In this document: positions 23,269 to 34,838 of the stretch, one piece after another
Layout of the letters: each line of letters opens with the position of its first letter
Numbering within the stretch: position 1 is the stretch's first letter
Source of the DNA: Macrostomum hystrix
Taxonomy: Eukaryota > Platyhelminthes > Macrostomidae
NCBI GenBank assembly: GCA_950097015.1
Contig: CATNEN010000008.1
Location: 4,486,001 to 4,550,000 of the forward strand
Length of the DNA stretch: 64,000 bases
Reading direction: 5' to 3'
The notes under the pieces: generated by a model
What the model was told of the DNA's origin: nothing
Database searches by the model: none
Seen by the model: only the letters and a program-made list of their open reading frames with translations
Program-made: the position numbers and the translations under genes

Positions 23269-23595
23269 TGACAACTAGAATTCTAGGTATAAAATCAGGA
23301 AGGGGTGGGTAATCAGCAACCCAGAATGAGTGATTAACCAGTGCTTCAATTCACCCATCTGTGAAGCGAGCAGCTACTAGTATTCATCACACGGCCTAAT
23401 TGGGCTAGGTGAAAATATTACTACAGCAAACTAAGAATCAAAACAAAAATTTGGTGTACAAATCCTGCTGCAATTATTTGTTAAATAAATATAGCAAAAT
23501 TTCGATTAACTTTAATAAAATTTTGTTTGCAGCTAAAAAATTCAACAGATTAAGACAGAAATAGCAAACAAAAAACTGAAATTAACATCACTAGA

Positions 23596-26500
23596 TTAAG
23601 AAGCCTTTGACAAGTGCTGCTGCTGCTGCTGCTTGCTGATGAGGGCCAGGGGGGCCATGAGGCAGATGGCAGTAACCCGGTGGAAATAAGCCACGAAGGC
23701 AAACACCAGAGCCAGGTAGGCCGCAATGAGGCTAGCCAGGAACAGGTCAAACAGAGCCGGTTTAACAATGTGCACACTGAGCACAGAGTCCGCTGAGTCG
23801 TAGATCACAACCTCCGGCTCCTTCTTGTCCGGCCGAAACGTGGCCAGCCGGTAGTCTCGCACAAGCGGAGACAGCATGCTCTGCAGGGTCTGCACGTAGG
23901 CGTCCGAACGGCGCAAATTGTGATAAGCCCTATGATCGTGCTCAAGCAGTTGAGCATAGCTGCGCCAGTTCGATTCGGCATCTTCGGCTGAGCCAGCGGA
24001 GTCAATGTCAGCGTACACGTGCCGCATCATCTGTTCGTCGGTGACATTGGCCACCGGATTAAGCAGCAGATCCAGGAGAGACTTAGCCACGGCGCGATAG
24101 TTTGAGTCTAGCTGGCGCCAGTCGATCCGACGGTCGAGCAGGCTGAGCCGGTGCGAGCAGTCTGCGTGGGTGGGGCACTGGCTCAGTGTCAGGCCTGGCA
24201 GGCGCTTGATTGAGAATCTCTCGTGCTCCCAGGGCAGCCACTCGTTAGCCAGGTTAATCTTCTTCTGGCGCAATTGCACCTGTCACATGGAATATTGTTC
24301 ACAATTGATTCTTAACTATAATTTATAACTGCGTGTGAGATTCGAACTCGCGGACTGTCTTTTACTTATTTGCAGGAACGGCATGCCGACGAACTAGGCG
24401 GGAGTCGCCCATCGCGCCATCTGGACCCCTGGAAACAGGCACCTCACACAAGCAGCAAGCCAAGCGTGGAAGGGGCGGCAGCCGGAGTGCCTCTCACCCC
24501 AGGCCTCCACACGCACAGAGCTGACCAAACCAGGTGAGGACTTAGATGCCTGAAGGGTTGGGACGAGAGGACCAAGCCACGCGCGCAGACGGCTGGTGAA
24601 ACCTCGCCGCTCAGAGCACGCATGGCTGGTGCACACCCGCCCCACCCCCCATACAACGCCTCACACCCGGCCCAACGCACAAACACAAACACAAACAAGC
24701 AGGCATGCAGAAGGCAAGGGTTAAGCTATTTTTAATAAGCCTTGGTTGCACAAAATAAGGTGCATCTCCGCAAGTCACTACTTCGCAAACCTCAAACTAA
24801 GCCCCGAAATAATCGTGACTTGGAGGGAGGAACGAACCAGCGACCATTGGAAAGTGAGGCAGCGACACTAGCCGCCGACCCACTCACCCCCTTCCCGGAC
24901 TGTCACGGTTAGATAACAAAATTAAAATAAAAAAACATAACTAACGCGTTTGCCTCTCGCACTAAAGTCCCTGAACTCGATTCCGCGGCGAGGCCACATT
25001 TAACTTGCGCTGCTGCCTCGGAGAGAATTGGCTTGGGGGCTTGTAGCGCAATTTTATAGACCCTTAAAGGGGCCAACCTCCGAGGCCCAGCAAAAGTGCA
25101 CTCTGCCTGACGATGAGAAAGTCGGGTCAGATGTACACACCTGTATGTACACCTGGATGTACAGAACATGATGTACCAGTGCCCGGAGCCCTTCTGAAAA
25201 TATTATTATTATTATTACGCAACTAACGGGACATAAACTGAAGCTCGTAACATAGTGGGTAATAATGTTATAATAATTTGCAGGTGACACTAGACCCGCA
25301 GCCAGCGAGGAAGAATTTCTGCCTATTTCGCTGACTCCTGAGCACACACGCACACAGATACTGTACGCAGGCACACGCTCACACAAGTGTGTACATCTGC
25401 CCTGACTTTCTCATTGTCAGGCAGCGTACACTCTCACTGTGCCTTGGATGTTGGCCCTCAAGGGCTTAGATCGCACGACAAGCCCCCAAGCCTTCTCTCC
25501 GCTGCTGCGCCTCAAATAAATGCGGCCCCCAGCCTAGTGGTTAGATTTTTTAATACTCAAATTTGAGACGATGCTCACAGTATCGGGTTGGTCGGAGTGC
25601 CGACGCAATCTCTCGTAGAAGGAGTGCATCAAGCTACCCTCCTTGGGCAGTTTGCTGACGTGCAGATTAACAGCCGGCTGGAGGCCCACGGATTCCAGGC
25701 ACAGGGCCATGGCAACCCGGCTGAGCACAGCCGAATCGGCCGATTCCAGATTCTCTTCAATCCATCGCTTGGTGCCGAAATAGGACAGCTTGCCGCCGCT
25801 GCTGAGAAGGAACAGGACGCTGTACTTCGGCCTGACGCCCGGCATGCTGTAATAATAAGACAGCAGGCGAGCCAGCCGCAGCAATAGCAGCATGCCACTG
25901 CCGTTGCTGTCAAAGCCGCGGCCGAGGGTCGGCGCGGAGCCGAACCAATCAATGTAGGCCGATATCACTATAGTGCCATCGGCGCTTTGGTGCCCAGCTG
26001 AGCCAGCACCTCCAGCGGCTGCGGCGGCTGCAGCGGCGGCTTCATTGCCGGACGACATTGGCGAAGCTGGCTGAGGATGCAGAAATCCGTGCATAGCAAC
26101 AAACTCTAGGCTGTCAATCGGTTTGCTCTGGGCAGCCCTAGCAGCCAAATGGTAGGTATTGCCCAGCACGGAATTAACTATTAGACGAATTGGCGAATTG
26201 AAATCGTTCGACTGATCAATGCGACGCATGTCATCGAAGACTCGACCGAAATCTGGCGTCTCCACTAGGAAGTAGACAGGAATCGGGACATTGTCGCCCC
26301 ACAGATCCTGTTAGGTTGGGAATTACAAGTTCGAAGTGAAATCTTTGCCGTTCTGTTTCTTAGAATTCAAGCTTTTATTATAACAAAAATGGAATTTAAT
26401 TTCTCACCTGCTCCAGCGAGTGCAGCGCAGTACGCACTTCGTCCGTCTCGGCGCCGGCCGCGGCGGAGGAGCTGTTCAGCAGCTCCGGTGGCAGCAGGAT

Positions 26501-27102
26501 CAGAATAGCGCCGACATTGTCCTGGACTAGGCGCCTGATTACTGCGCCAGACAGCTCCTGCGGGTGGGGCGGATGCGTGAGATCCCGAAATGAGGATCTG
26601 CGAATGCCGAAATCTCAAAATCTCAGACCTGATAATTTAATTAGTACTCCCAACTTGAGGATCTGGGAACGTCTTAATCCCAATAAAAGGGTCTAAGAGT
26701 AGGGTTATCCCAACTTGAGGATCTGGGAATGTCTTAATCCCAATAAAAGGGTCTAAGAGTAGGGCCTCAATGCCCAACTTGAGGATCTGGGAACGTCTGA
26801 ATCCCAATATAGACTCCAAAAGGTAGTTAATCCAACCTATATTTTTCGGTTCGTAAAATGAGGGAGTCTATTCTAACCAGAGGATCCGTGATTATTGATA
26901 AGATTGATAATAGAACGCTTATCAAAGCTAGATACTGTGGCACGTCTCACCTGAACCCTAGCCACCACGCATTTTCTATTCAACTGTCCCGAGCCTATAG
27001 TCCTAGCTTCAAAGTTGAGTAGGGCGCTGCGACTTCCATAGCGGGAGCCAAACATGTCGAACTGGTGCAGACGGTAGATGGGCACATCGGAAACTGTAGC
27101 CA

Positions 27103-27133
<31 letters not shown>

Positions 27134-27268
27134 AGTGGCAGCTTCCTGACCGGCCAGTTGGCAGCGAGTGGGCGCCACCAGCAGCACAATCGATAGCACG
27201 CAGATGAGCGAAGCTGGCGTGAAACTGCGAGCCAGGTCTTCGCAGAGATTTGCCAAGTCGTGAATCAT
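23596..27268 (-). CDS. NCLN: Nicalin, ER membrane translocon-associated protein
   Basis: Exons in order: 27268-26951, 26557-26408, 26307-25579, 24279-23596. All junctions are phase 0 and sum to 627 codons (626 residues; vertebrate nicalin is about 560). The N-terminus has a signal-anchor (SLICVLSIVLLVAP), then a polyglutamine run encoded by (CAG)n, then YRLHQFDMFGSRYGSRSALLNFEART, close to the nicalin N-domain. The M28-peptidase-like core includes ISAYIDWFGSAPTLGRGFDS, FGTKRWIEENL and LHVSKLPKEGSLMHSF. The last exon starts with KKINLANEWLPWEHERF and ends with a membrane segment (ALFDLFLASLIAAYLALVFA). An Ala/Gly-rich insertion near residue 240 explains the extra length. Nicalin is a non-proteolytic member of the fold that works with TMEM147 and NOMO at the multipass translocon in the ER. 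An upstream in-frame ATG at 27325 is possible, but the second ATG fits the family better. Confidence 0.95.
24316..24900 (-). mobile_element. tRNA-related SINE-like sequence(s) in nicalin intron 3
   Basis: Two tRNA-like B boxes read on the minus strand, cgagttcgaatctcacacgc near 24335 and ctggttcgttcctccctcc near 24830, the second with an A-box-like stretch upstream in the transcript sense (cggcggctagtgtcg). GC-rich unique DNA lies between. It differs from families A and B. Its limits and unity are uncertain. Confidence 0.4.
24943..25219 (+). mobile_element. SINE family A copy in nicalin intron 3
   Basis: Shares with the copy at 22893 the B-box region (ctcgattccgcggcgaggcc), the gagaaagtc and cagatgtacacacctgt motifs and the (ATT)n tail. 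The A-box end is decayed. It is antisense to nicalin. Confidence 0.8.
25280..25530 (-). mobile_element. SINE family A copy, inverted, head truncated
   Basis: The reverse complement carries gccctgactttctcattgtc, caagcccccaagccttctct and the ctgactcctgagcacac segment of the family A body. The tRNA-like head is missing. With the copy at 24943 it forms an inverted pair inside nicalin intron 3, so the pre-mRNA could fold here. Confidence 0.8.
26640..26830. repeat. ~60-bp repeat, three copies, nicalin intron 1
   Basis: Units contain cttgaggatctgggaacgtc and cccaataaaagggtctaag. The phrase caacttgaggatctggga recurs outside the array at 27340, upstream of the gene. It lies on the acceptor side of the intron, unlike most arrays here. 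Confidence 0.85.
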
Positions 27269-27394
27269 TATTGCTTTGCTTTTTGCACTGCTGTGTGGAA
27301 CTGTTATGGAACTGGAAATGTGCATAAAAAGTCGAAAGTCTCAACTTGAGGATCTGGGATTTTAAGTCTTGTGCTTTGTGAAAAATATGTAATT

Positions 27395-27535
27395 ATGTAT
27401 GCATGTATGTATGTACATTATGTAAGATGAATATGTAATTATGTATGCATGTATGTATGTACATTATGTAAGATGAATAAGCAATTATGTATGCATGCAT
27501 GTATGTACATTATGTAAGATTAATATGTACTTATC
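27395..27535. repeat. ~60-bp repeat upstream of nicalin, three copies
   Basis: Unit with atgtatgcatgtatgtatgt and acattatgtaagatgaat. AT-rich and 70-270 bases upstream of the possible nicalin starts, so it lies in the promoter region. Confidence 0.85.
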
Positions 27536-30500
27536 AGCTTTTTCAGCTTTTTGATGGAAAAAAATTAAATACATGATTTCAATTTTTTGACAGACTTTGC
27601 ACAAAAATGCTGCCAAATCGACAGTGTTTTATTTTATAACAAAAATAGATCAAAGGGGACAAGGCCCCGCCCATTCTCATTCTGGACAAGCAGTCTATAA
27701 ACCCCATTCTCCCTTTCAGTGTCATCGTGTTGATTTATTTACCAGGACAAGATAATCTACAAAAAATTGTCAAGCAGCAGCCACCCTTTTGTTGCTGTTT
27801 CTGACACCCCCAATTTTGTCTAACCTCCTATTTACAATAATCATAAATAAAACAGGAGAGCCTAGCTAACCCTGCTGGGTAATAAGATTGCTTGTTTGGT
27901 TTATGATGGCTATAAATGACATATTGGTGCATTACTTAATGGGGCAGTAGTGAGGCCACATAAAGCCCCTCACTTACAGTTTATTCAACATATTGTATGT
28001 CCAACATGTGAAATACTTAACAAAATTTCTTTTTAACAAAAACATACCCTAGTCAAGAAGGTGACACACAGACACATAGTGCATCTTAAATTTGTGCCTC
28101 TAAAATATTTTTTCAAGATACTGAATGTTTTGGTGAGAACCTTGCATTATCAGCACATGTAGAAGATAATGACAACTGTCAAATTTCATTCAAATTGAAT
28201 ATATACAATAAGATAACATTGTGATTTTTTCAAAAGTGCACTTTTTATAAACTTTAATCATAACTAATTTTCTCTTTTCATGTAGAAATTATACTTATGC
28301 TCAAATTTACTTTTGGCACAAATTTTGGTGCAAATGAAATTTTGTACATATGCTCTTTTTGGTACACACAATCTTTTAGGCAACATTGTCATATGGCACA
28401 TGGCATAGAACCAAAAAACTGATAGATAGGTTTTGTTTTAGTGCAAAAGCTACACCTTCCTGACTATGGCCAATATATAGACAATTTTCTTGCATACTAG
28501 CGCACAGTTTGGAGGACAAGATGTCAATTCGCTAAGTTGAGCATCTGGCATGCATGTCACACAAAGTGCACTCTGGGTTTGTGCCAGCTTGTGTTTATTT
28601 GCCAGTATAGGCCAATGAGTACTGAAATTTTTAAACTTAATTACAACCTTGACTAGGCCTTTGGTTTCTGTACTTAGGAAAACTTATTTTGGGTCAACAA
28701 CTACAACATAACAAATTATCATCACTTTCCTTTACCAAAAACTAAGAGATGCCAGGGTAAAGATAGACTAAAAATGCTGAATTTGGACTTTTTCAAGCCA
28801 TTCATACTCATTTATTTTTTGTGTATAAAAACTGAATAGTTAGAAATTAGAATGACAAAGTAATTGCAAAAAATACAATGATGGAGGCTGATCAGCTTTA
28901 GCTAGTCTTAGAAAATTCCTGATGCTCAATCATTTGTTGATTTTTTTTCTAATTATGTTTACAAAGCATGATACATCTTTATGCTTTGTAAGGGATTCAG
29001 GTATTTAGTAACAGTTTAATGAATTCCATAAATATGTTAAAGATTTTTTAGTAGGCCAAGTCATGTCACTTTATGTGGCTGTGCTAGCTTTCTATCAAAC
29101 TAAACAGGCAATCATATCATTCATCATGTAGCTAGTCAGTCCATGGGCAGTCTTAAGTATAAATGTTTCTCATTGTTAGGCAGTGTACATTTCATTGTGC
29201 CTTGGAGGTTGGCCTTCAAGGGCATAGATTGCATGACAAGCCCGCAAGCCTTATCTCCACAGCTGCGCCCCAAATAAATGTGGCTTAGCCATGGAATTGA
29301 ACTTAGGGACCATGGTGCGAGAGGTAAATGCAATAACCACTCTGCCACCGACCTACCTAGCCATACATGATAGTTACAAATATTAGGGTCAGTAAAAACA
29401 TAAAAAATGACTACAATGGACCACAATAGACTACAGTGGGACCAAAGCATTAGTTCCATATGCTTAAGTTTTATACTATGCCTTAAAGAGCAACTGATCT
29501 GTAATTAAAAATCTTTAAATTATAACAAATAAATACAATTTCAGAAAAATGAAATTATTAGAATTCAAATAGCAGCAAGCTAGGCCTAGGGGGCCTATAG
29601 TTTTTCACTCCCAGAGCATCTTAGAGTTGGGACACTTTTAATAAGTTTTTTGTGTACATCTGTTTTCATACATGCGCAACCTCCCAAATCTTAGCTGGCC
29701 GTGCAACTTAGTTTTTGCTCTATTTATGACTTAGTTTGCTCTCATTTGCAACTTAGTTCGTTTCATTGATTAATTTATGACTTAGTTTGCTCTCTTTTTC
29801 TCTCCCTTTTTTCCTTTTCTTCACACTTTCCTTTTTTGTCCCTTGGTCTCCCTTTGATTTTTTTGCGCTTGGTTGATTGGTTTTTGCAACTTACCTTGCT
29901 TGGCCCTTGTTTTACCTGGCTGGTTCGGCCGGGTTGGCCGGGTGTTGCGCATGTATGTCTGTTTTTATTATACAGTTCTCATTTTGCTCACTATGCTAAG
30001 GTAATTTTGCTAGGGTAAAAGTTTACTAGGGTAAAAGTCTATGGCAAATATTAGCCACCAATATTTTGATAATCTCAGGGACAATATTTTTGTCTTAGTC
30101 TTGTTTTGAAAATAATAAATAAGTTTAATAACTAAAATATAAGCCAAAAAAATATGAACTTGTACAACTTTCACCAAGTAAATTATAAAGCAACACAGTT
30201 TTCATTTTAAGACTTCAGAATAACAACTAGACATCAGCAGCTCTTAAGGCCTTAATATAAACTAAAAGATTGCAGCTCCAAAAAGTTCAAGATATTCTAT
30301 TTGGACTAATTTCCAAATTTCCAAACCTGAAAACAAGCCATCAGCAACGTAAGTGGCATTGGCATATGGTGACTGTCTGTCATTGGGAAATAACATAAGA
30401 AGCCAATCAACACAGCAATATCTGAACAACTAAAGACTCTAACCACTTGAAAGCTTGAAATTGTTAATTTAATGGGAGATGAGTTAAAAAAAAATTGTGC

Positions 30501-31984
30501 CTATTTGTGTTAACTAGTAGGCCTATTAGCATTGATTAGGAATTAATTCAAAATTTAATTTCACTCTGTAGACTGTAGTTAGCCTTCTTAATCTGAATAC
30601 TGATAGTGAATTCGGAGGTTCGATCCTCATCTTCGTGTGGTGTGATGACGTAGATTAGCGAGCATTATAATTATTGTCGTTCTGTTCGGATGGAAAACTG
30701 ACCATGTCGTCGGTTGCAGCGGGAAAATAAGCTGATTAACGTAACTAGAGATTGGATAATAATATTAAAAAGCTTTATATAGTGGAATAGGCTTACTAAA
30801 AGTCAAGCTTCGTTGATTCAAAGCTCTGTGGTTCTCTAATTTCTTTCTAGTATTTTAACAATAGACACAATCACACTCAACTACACAACAAGAGAGCCAT
30901 GTAAGGGAGAGATCTTGGTCCGAATAACAAAATAAGTCGCAGCAGCAGTAACTAAAAATTAATTGGCAATTAATTAAAACAAGAGACACTCTCTCAAAGG
31001 TGTGCGCATGCAGTTAGCCTACCTAATAGTGTTTGCTCTATCTAATTTAGTTATAGACAAATTAAAAGTAAATAATAAAAATGACGCTACAGAAAGCGAA
31101 TTCCATAAACAACCCGCAAAATGACACAAAAGTTCCGATTCAACTGACTGTAAAAATTTCTGTTAACATGTTACATAATACAATATAATGGTACCAACAA
31201 CATTGCAAGGTCACTATATTATTACGAATAAAAAGCTGCTAGGCCTAATGCTAAATCCAAAATGTTTTTTTTTCGACGAGTCAGTCAGTCAGTTAGTTTT
31301 CCCTCTTTAAAAATCAAGCTTAGCAGAAGACAAAATGATGAGCCAAAAGCCTGATGTAACTAATTTTAGCTACCAAGCCCGTCACCAATCATGCGCTTTT
31401 TAACCTGATTGAGTGGTGCATCCTAGTAGCGAAATACGAAGCAAACAAAACTTGCATCACCAAAATGTAAAAAAATCGTATTGTAACTTTCAGCTGGTTA
31501 TCGAGCAATATTTGTCTAGGAACATATACTACATAACATTTATGTCTTGGTGAATAAAGACAAGGAATATTGTTATCGACTCATCATAAACTATCCATTA
31601 AGTTCTCGATACAGACTGGCTTCAAGGACGATATTAGTAGTTAGTAGTAGTGCAGTTCAGTAGTAGTACTTGGTATAGTTGAATAGTTAGTAGATGGGAA
31701 CACAAAGACACTTTCTTTGTCTTAGTCAGTCTATTATTTAATCAACTATAAATATAGCGAAATCATAATGCTCTTGCATACACATTACTGCATGCTTACT
31801 TAGATTTGTCTGCATCTATCAATCATGACAGGGAAACCTTATAAGCATGCTATTGATGTTAGCTTATTTCAAGCTTGTGTACCACTAAGGGCATGTAAAA
31901 TGCTTGCCTAGGCCTAATCGACACAAAATAGAGAAAACGAAATAATTCATTAAAATTTGGGCTTTTGTGATGCCTTCCTCAGAA
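27536..31984. other. 4.4-kb AT-rich region, no gene seen
   Basis: No splice-bounded coding segment or array was recognised. Composition is even and AT-rich, in contrast to the rest of the window. It holds a SINE copy at 29150-29365 and a B-box-like ggaggttcgatcctcatctt near 30617 that may be another SINE fragment. Confidence 0.45.
29150..29365 (-). mobile_element. SINE family A copy
   Basis: The reverse complement begins with a tRNA-like head (gtcggtggcagagtggttat) and runs through the body as far as the gagaaac segment, where it is truncated. The (ATT)n tail is absent. Confidence 0.75.
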
Positions 31985-31990
31985 TTTATT
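31985..31990 (-). terminator. Candidate poly(A) signal of the acidic-protein gene
   Basis: AATAAA on the minus strand, about 145 bases after the stop codon at 32134. Confidence 0.5.
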
Positions 31991-32133
31991 TAGTTCAAAT
32001 TAGACAACGTGTGGATGCCATGATGAAATAATTAAGATCAAAAGCAAGTAGAACGTTTGAAGAATTGTCATTCTGTCGGCAGTCAAACAGAAAGTCTTCC
32101 ACTACCTTTTAACCCTTTCAATATTAGTAATTT

Positions 32134-32599
32134 TCACTCATCATCTTCATCCTCCTCATCGTCGTCGTCATCATCCTCATCCTCCTCCTCATCATCGTCG
32201 TCATCATCCTCATCCTCCTCATCATCGTCGTCATCATCCTCATCCTCCTCATCATCGTCGTCATCATCCTCATCCTCCTCATCATCATCGTCGTCATCAT
32301 CCTCATCCTCCTCATCATCGTCGTCATCATCCTCATCCTCCTCATCATCATCGTCTTCATCATCTTCATCCTCCTCCTCATCGTCGTCGTCATCATCCTC
32401 ATCCTCCTCATCGTCGTCGTCGTCATCTTCATCCTCCTCCTCATCGTCATCATCATCATCCTCATCCTCCTCATCATCGTCGTCATCATCCTCATCCTCC
32501 TCATCATCATCGTCGTCGTCATCCTCATCCTCCTCATCGTCATCGTCATCATCTTCATCCTCCTCCTCATCGTCGTCGTCTTCGGCTTCTCGTTCGTCC

Positions 32600-32634
<35 letters not shown>

Positions 32635-33710
32635 CTCATCATCATCATCATCATCCTCATCCTCCTCATCATCGTCTTCATCATCTTCATCCTCCTCCTC
32701 ATCGTCGTCGTCATCATCCTCATCCTCCTCATCGTCGTCGTCGTCATCTTCATCCTCCTCCTCATCGTCATCATCATCATCCTCATCCTCCTCATCATCG
32801 TCGTCATCATCCTCATCCTCCTCATCATCGTCGTCATCATCCTCATCCTCCTCCTCATCATCGTCGTCGTCATCCTCATCCTCCTCATCGTCATCGTCAT
32901 CATCTTCATCCTCCTCATCATCATCGTCGTCATCATCCTCATCCTCCTCCTCATCATCGTCGTCGTCATCTTCATCCTCCTCATCATCATCGTCGTCATC
33001 ATCCTCATCCTCCTCATCATCATCGTCGTCATCATCCTCATCCTCCTCCTCATCGTCGTCGTCGTCATCCTCATCCTCCTCATCATCGTCGTCATCGTCG
33101 TCATCATCCTCATCCTCCTCATTATCATCGTCGTCATCATCCTCATCCTCCTCATCATCATCGTCGTCATCATCCTCATCCTCCTCCTCATCGTCGTCGT
33201 CGTCATCCTCATCCTCCTCATCGTCGTCATCCTCGTCATCTTCTTCTTCTCGTTCGTCCTCGTCATCATCTTCATCCGCATCAGCTTCCCTGTCATCCTC
33301 GTCTTCGTCGGCGTCCCTGTCGTCCTCGTCGTCATTTGCGTCTGAATCGCGCGCCATCGCCTCCTCTTCGTCGTCGCTATCGTCACCCGCCGACCGCATC
33401 AGAGGAGCATCGTCGGTTTCCCGCTTGGAACTTAGAGCAGTCTCGGGCCTTTGGCCTTGGGGCAGCTGTCATGATGAATCAGGTAATAGGATGAAGGAGT
33501 AAATTTACACAAGACCACTACACATGCATCTCAACTCTGATCTGATCTCATTGGTTCAAACGCTATAATGCCTCGGTTTGACCTCCATGCCATCACTCGC
33601 AATCGTATTATTTGAAAATAAAAGTATGACAAATCAAAGTCTTGAGCATGAAAATAACTCACCGCCGAAGCGACCGCAATGGCCAGTAGCAGCAGAAGTA
33701 GAAGCCTCAT
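32134..33710 (-). CDS. Secreted, extremely acidic Asp/Glu-repeat protein
   Basis: Exon 1 (33710-33663) encodes only a start Met and a signal peptide, MRLLLLLLLAIAVASA, and ends at a GTGAGT donor in phase 0. Exon 2 (33465-32134) starts after tcatgacag with LPQGQRPETALSSKRETDD and becomes almost pure Asp and Glu from about residue 60 to the stop, 459 residues in all. The repeat is roughly ten residues of the type DDDDDDEEDE, broken twice by arginine-containing spots (DEDEREEE, DEDEREAE). Asp codons mix GAT and GAC freely, so the protein pattern is more regular than the DNA. A dibasic KR at 30-31 could be a processing site. No family is certain. Known proteins of this type are aspein-like shell-matrix and other calcium-binding secreted proteins. 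The plus-strand polyserine reading is its shadow. A TATA box sits upstream. Confidence 0.8.
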
Positions 33711-33812
33711 AGTGCAAACGTGTCGCTAAACTTGAAAATTATCTGTTGCTCAGAAGTGAACTCAGAAGGTCCAGAATTCTTGGTTGTTCCCTGACCAGAC
33801 TTGACAGTCGAG

Positions 33813-33820
33813 TTTATATA
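33813..33820 (-). promoter_or_regulatory. TATA box of the acidic-protein gene
   Basis: TATATAAA on the minus strand, about 103 bases before the ATG at 33710. Transcription would start near 33785-33790 and leave a leader of about 75 bases. Confidence 0.6.
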
Positions 33821-33829
33821 GGCTAGCGA

Positions 33830-34838
33830 TCAGACTATCAGGCAGCGTGAGCCGACCCACCGCAGCTGCTGAGCTCTTCCACCTGCCGCTGTCGTCAGCG
33901 TCTTCTTACTTCGCCAACTCACAAGCTTTGGAGTCAAACGAGCAGTTCTTTATTGTTTGCGCATGACAACATTGAGCTGGCGAGCTGATCTGCTGACGTT
34001 ATTAACTTTGTCTATTATCCGGATTTGATTTTACAACCCTAGATAAGTTTTTTATTTTTAGAGAATGATTTAAACAAATATTTCTGATATTATAAGATTT
34101 CCAATATTTGTTTTGCCGTCGGCAAACCATGCCAATTTTCCTTGTTAAGGTAAATATAAATTGAGACACCTGCCGAAAAAGCAAATTTCACAATTTCTAC
34201 ATTGATTTTCGCCAAAGTGTTTTTGCAACGTCAGTAGCCAAGGAACTTTAATGTGTTCTTTCTTAGAATGTTCATTTTCTATCTGTTCCAATGCGCTTGA
34301 TGCGGTTCCTGACGTAGGCAGGCACCACCATCAATAGCCACATATGAACCATGGCTTGAAATTTCACACAAATTGCGTTTATCTCTGAAATTCAATGTGG
34401 CACATGTCCCTGTACATGTAGTTGAGTGATTTGGAACTAGCTCGCACCGGCGGGACACAATGACGGTGAGGTATGAGTAGACCAGGCCCATGAGCTAAGA
34501 TCTGCGATGCGTCACTCCTGCAGCCACCTTTTGAGCAGGTTTTTGCAGCTAGTAGGGTGCCTTGTGCCTCCCAGCGCAGAAATCCCTCAACGCTGTCCCT
34601 TCCAATGGGTACAAACTGGGTCAGTTTAAGCGCTTGATGGGCGTTGCCTCGGACCTCTCACCTGAGTCTTAAGGTACATCTGGCTACGGCTCTAAGGGAA
34701 AGGTATCACATTTCCACCTTAACAGTATATGCGACCAGTCCGCAGCGTTCGCCCTACCTGTGCGTGATCAGGTGCCTCTGGTTTCGGCTCTGAGGGAATG
34801 GTGTCACTTTCTGACCTTACAGGGTTAAAGTACAGGTT
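33830..34838. other. Intergenic, no gene recognised
   Basis: Upstream flank of the acidic-protein gene grading into GC-richer DNA at 34250 that may already belong to the decayed LINE. Nothing coding can be supported. Confidence 0.35.

Noticed and set aside
32057..33502. Plus-strand open frame of almost pure serine
   Set aside because: It is the complement of the GAT/GAC/GAA/GAG array of the acidic secreted protein. Only the minus strand has a signal peptide, splice sites and a TATA box.
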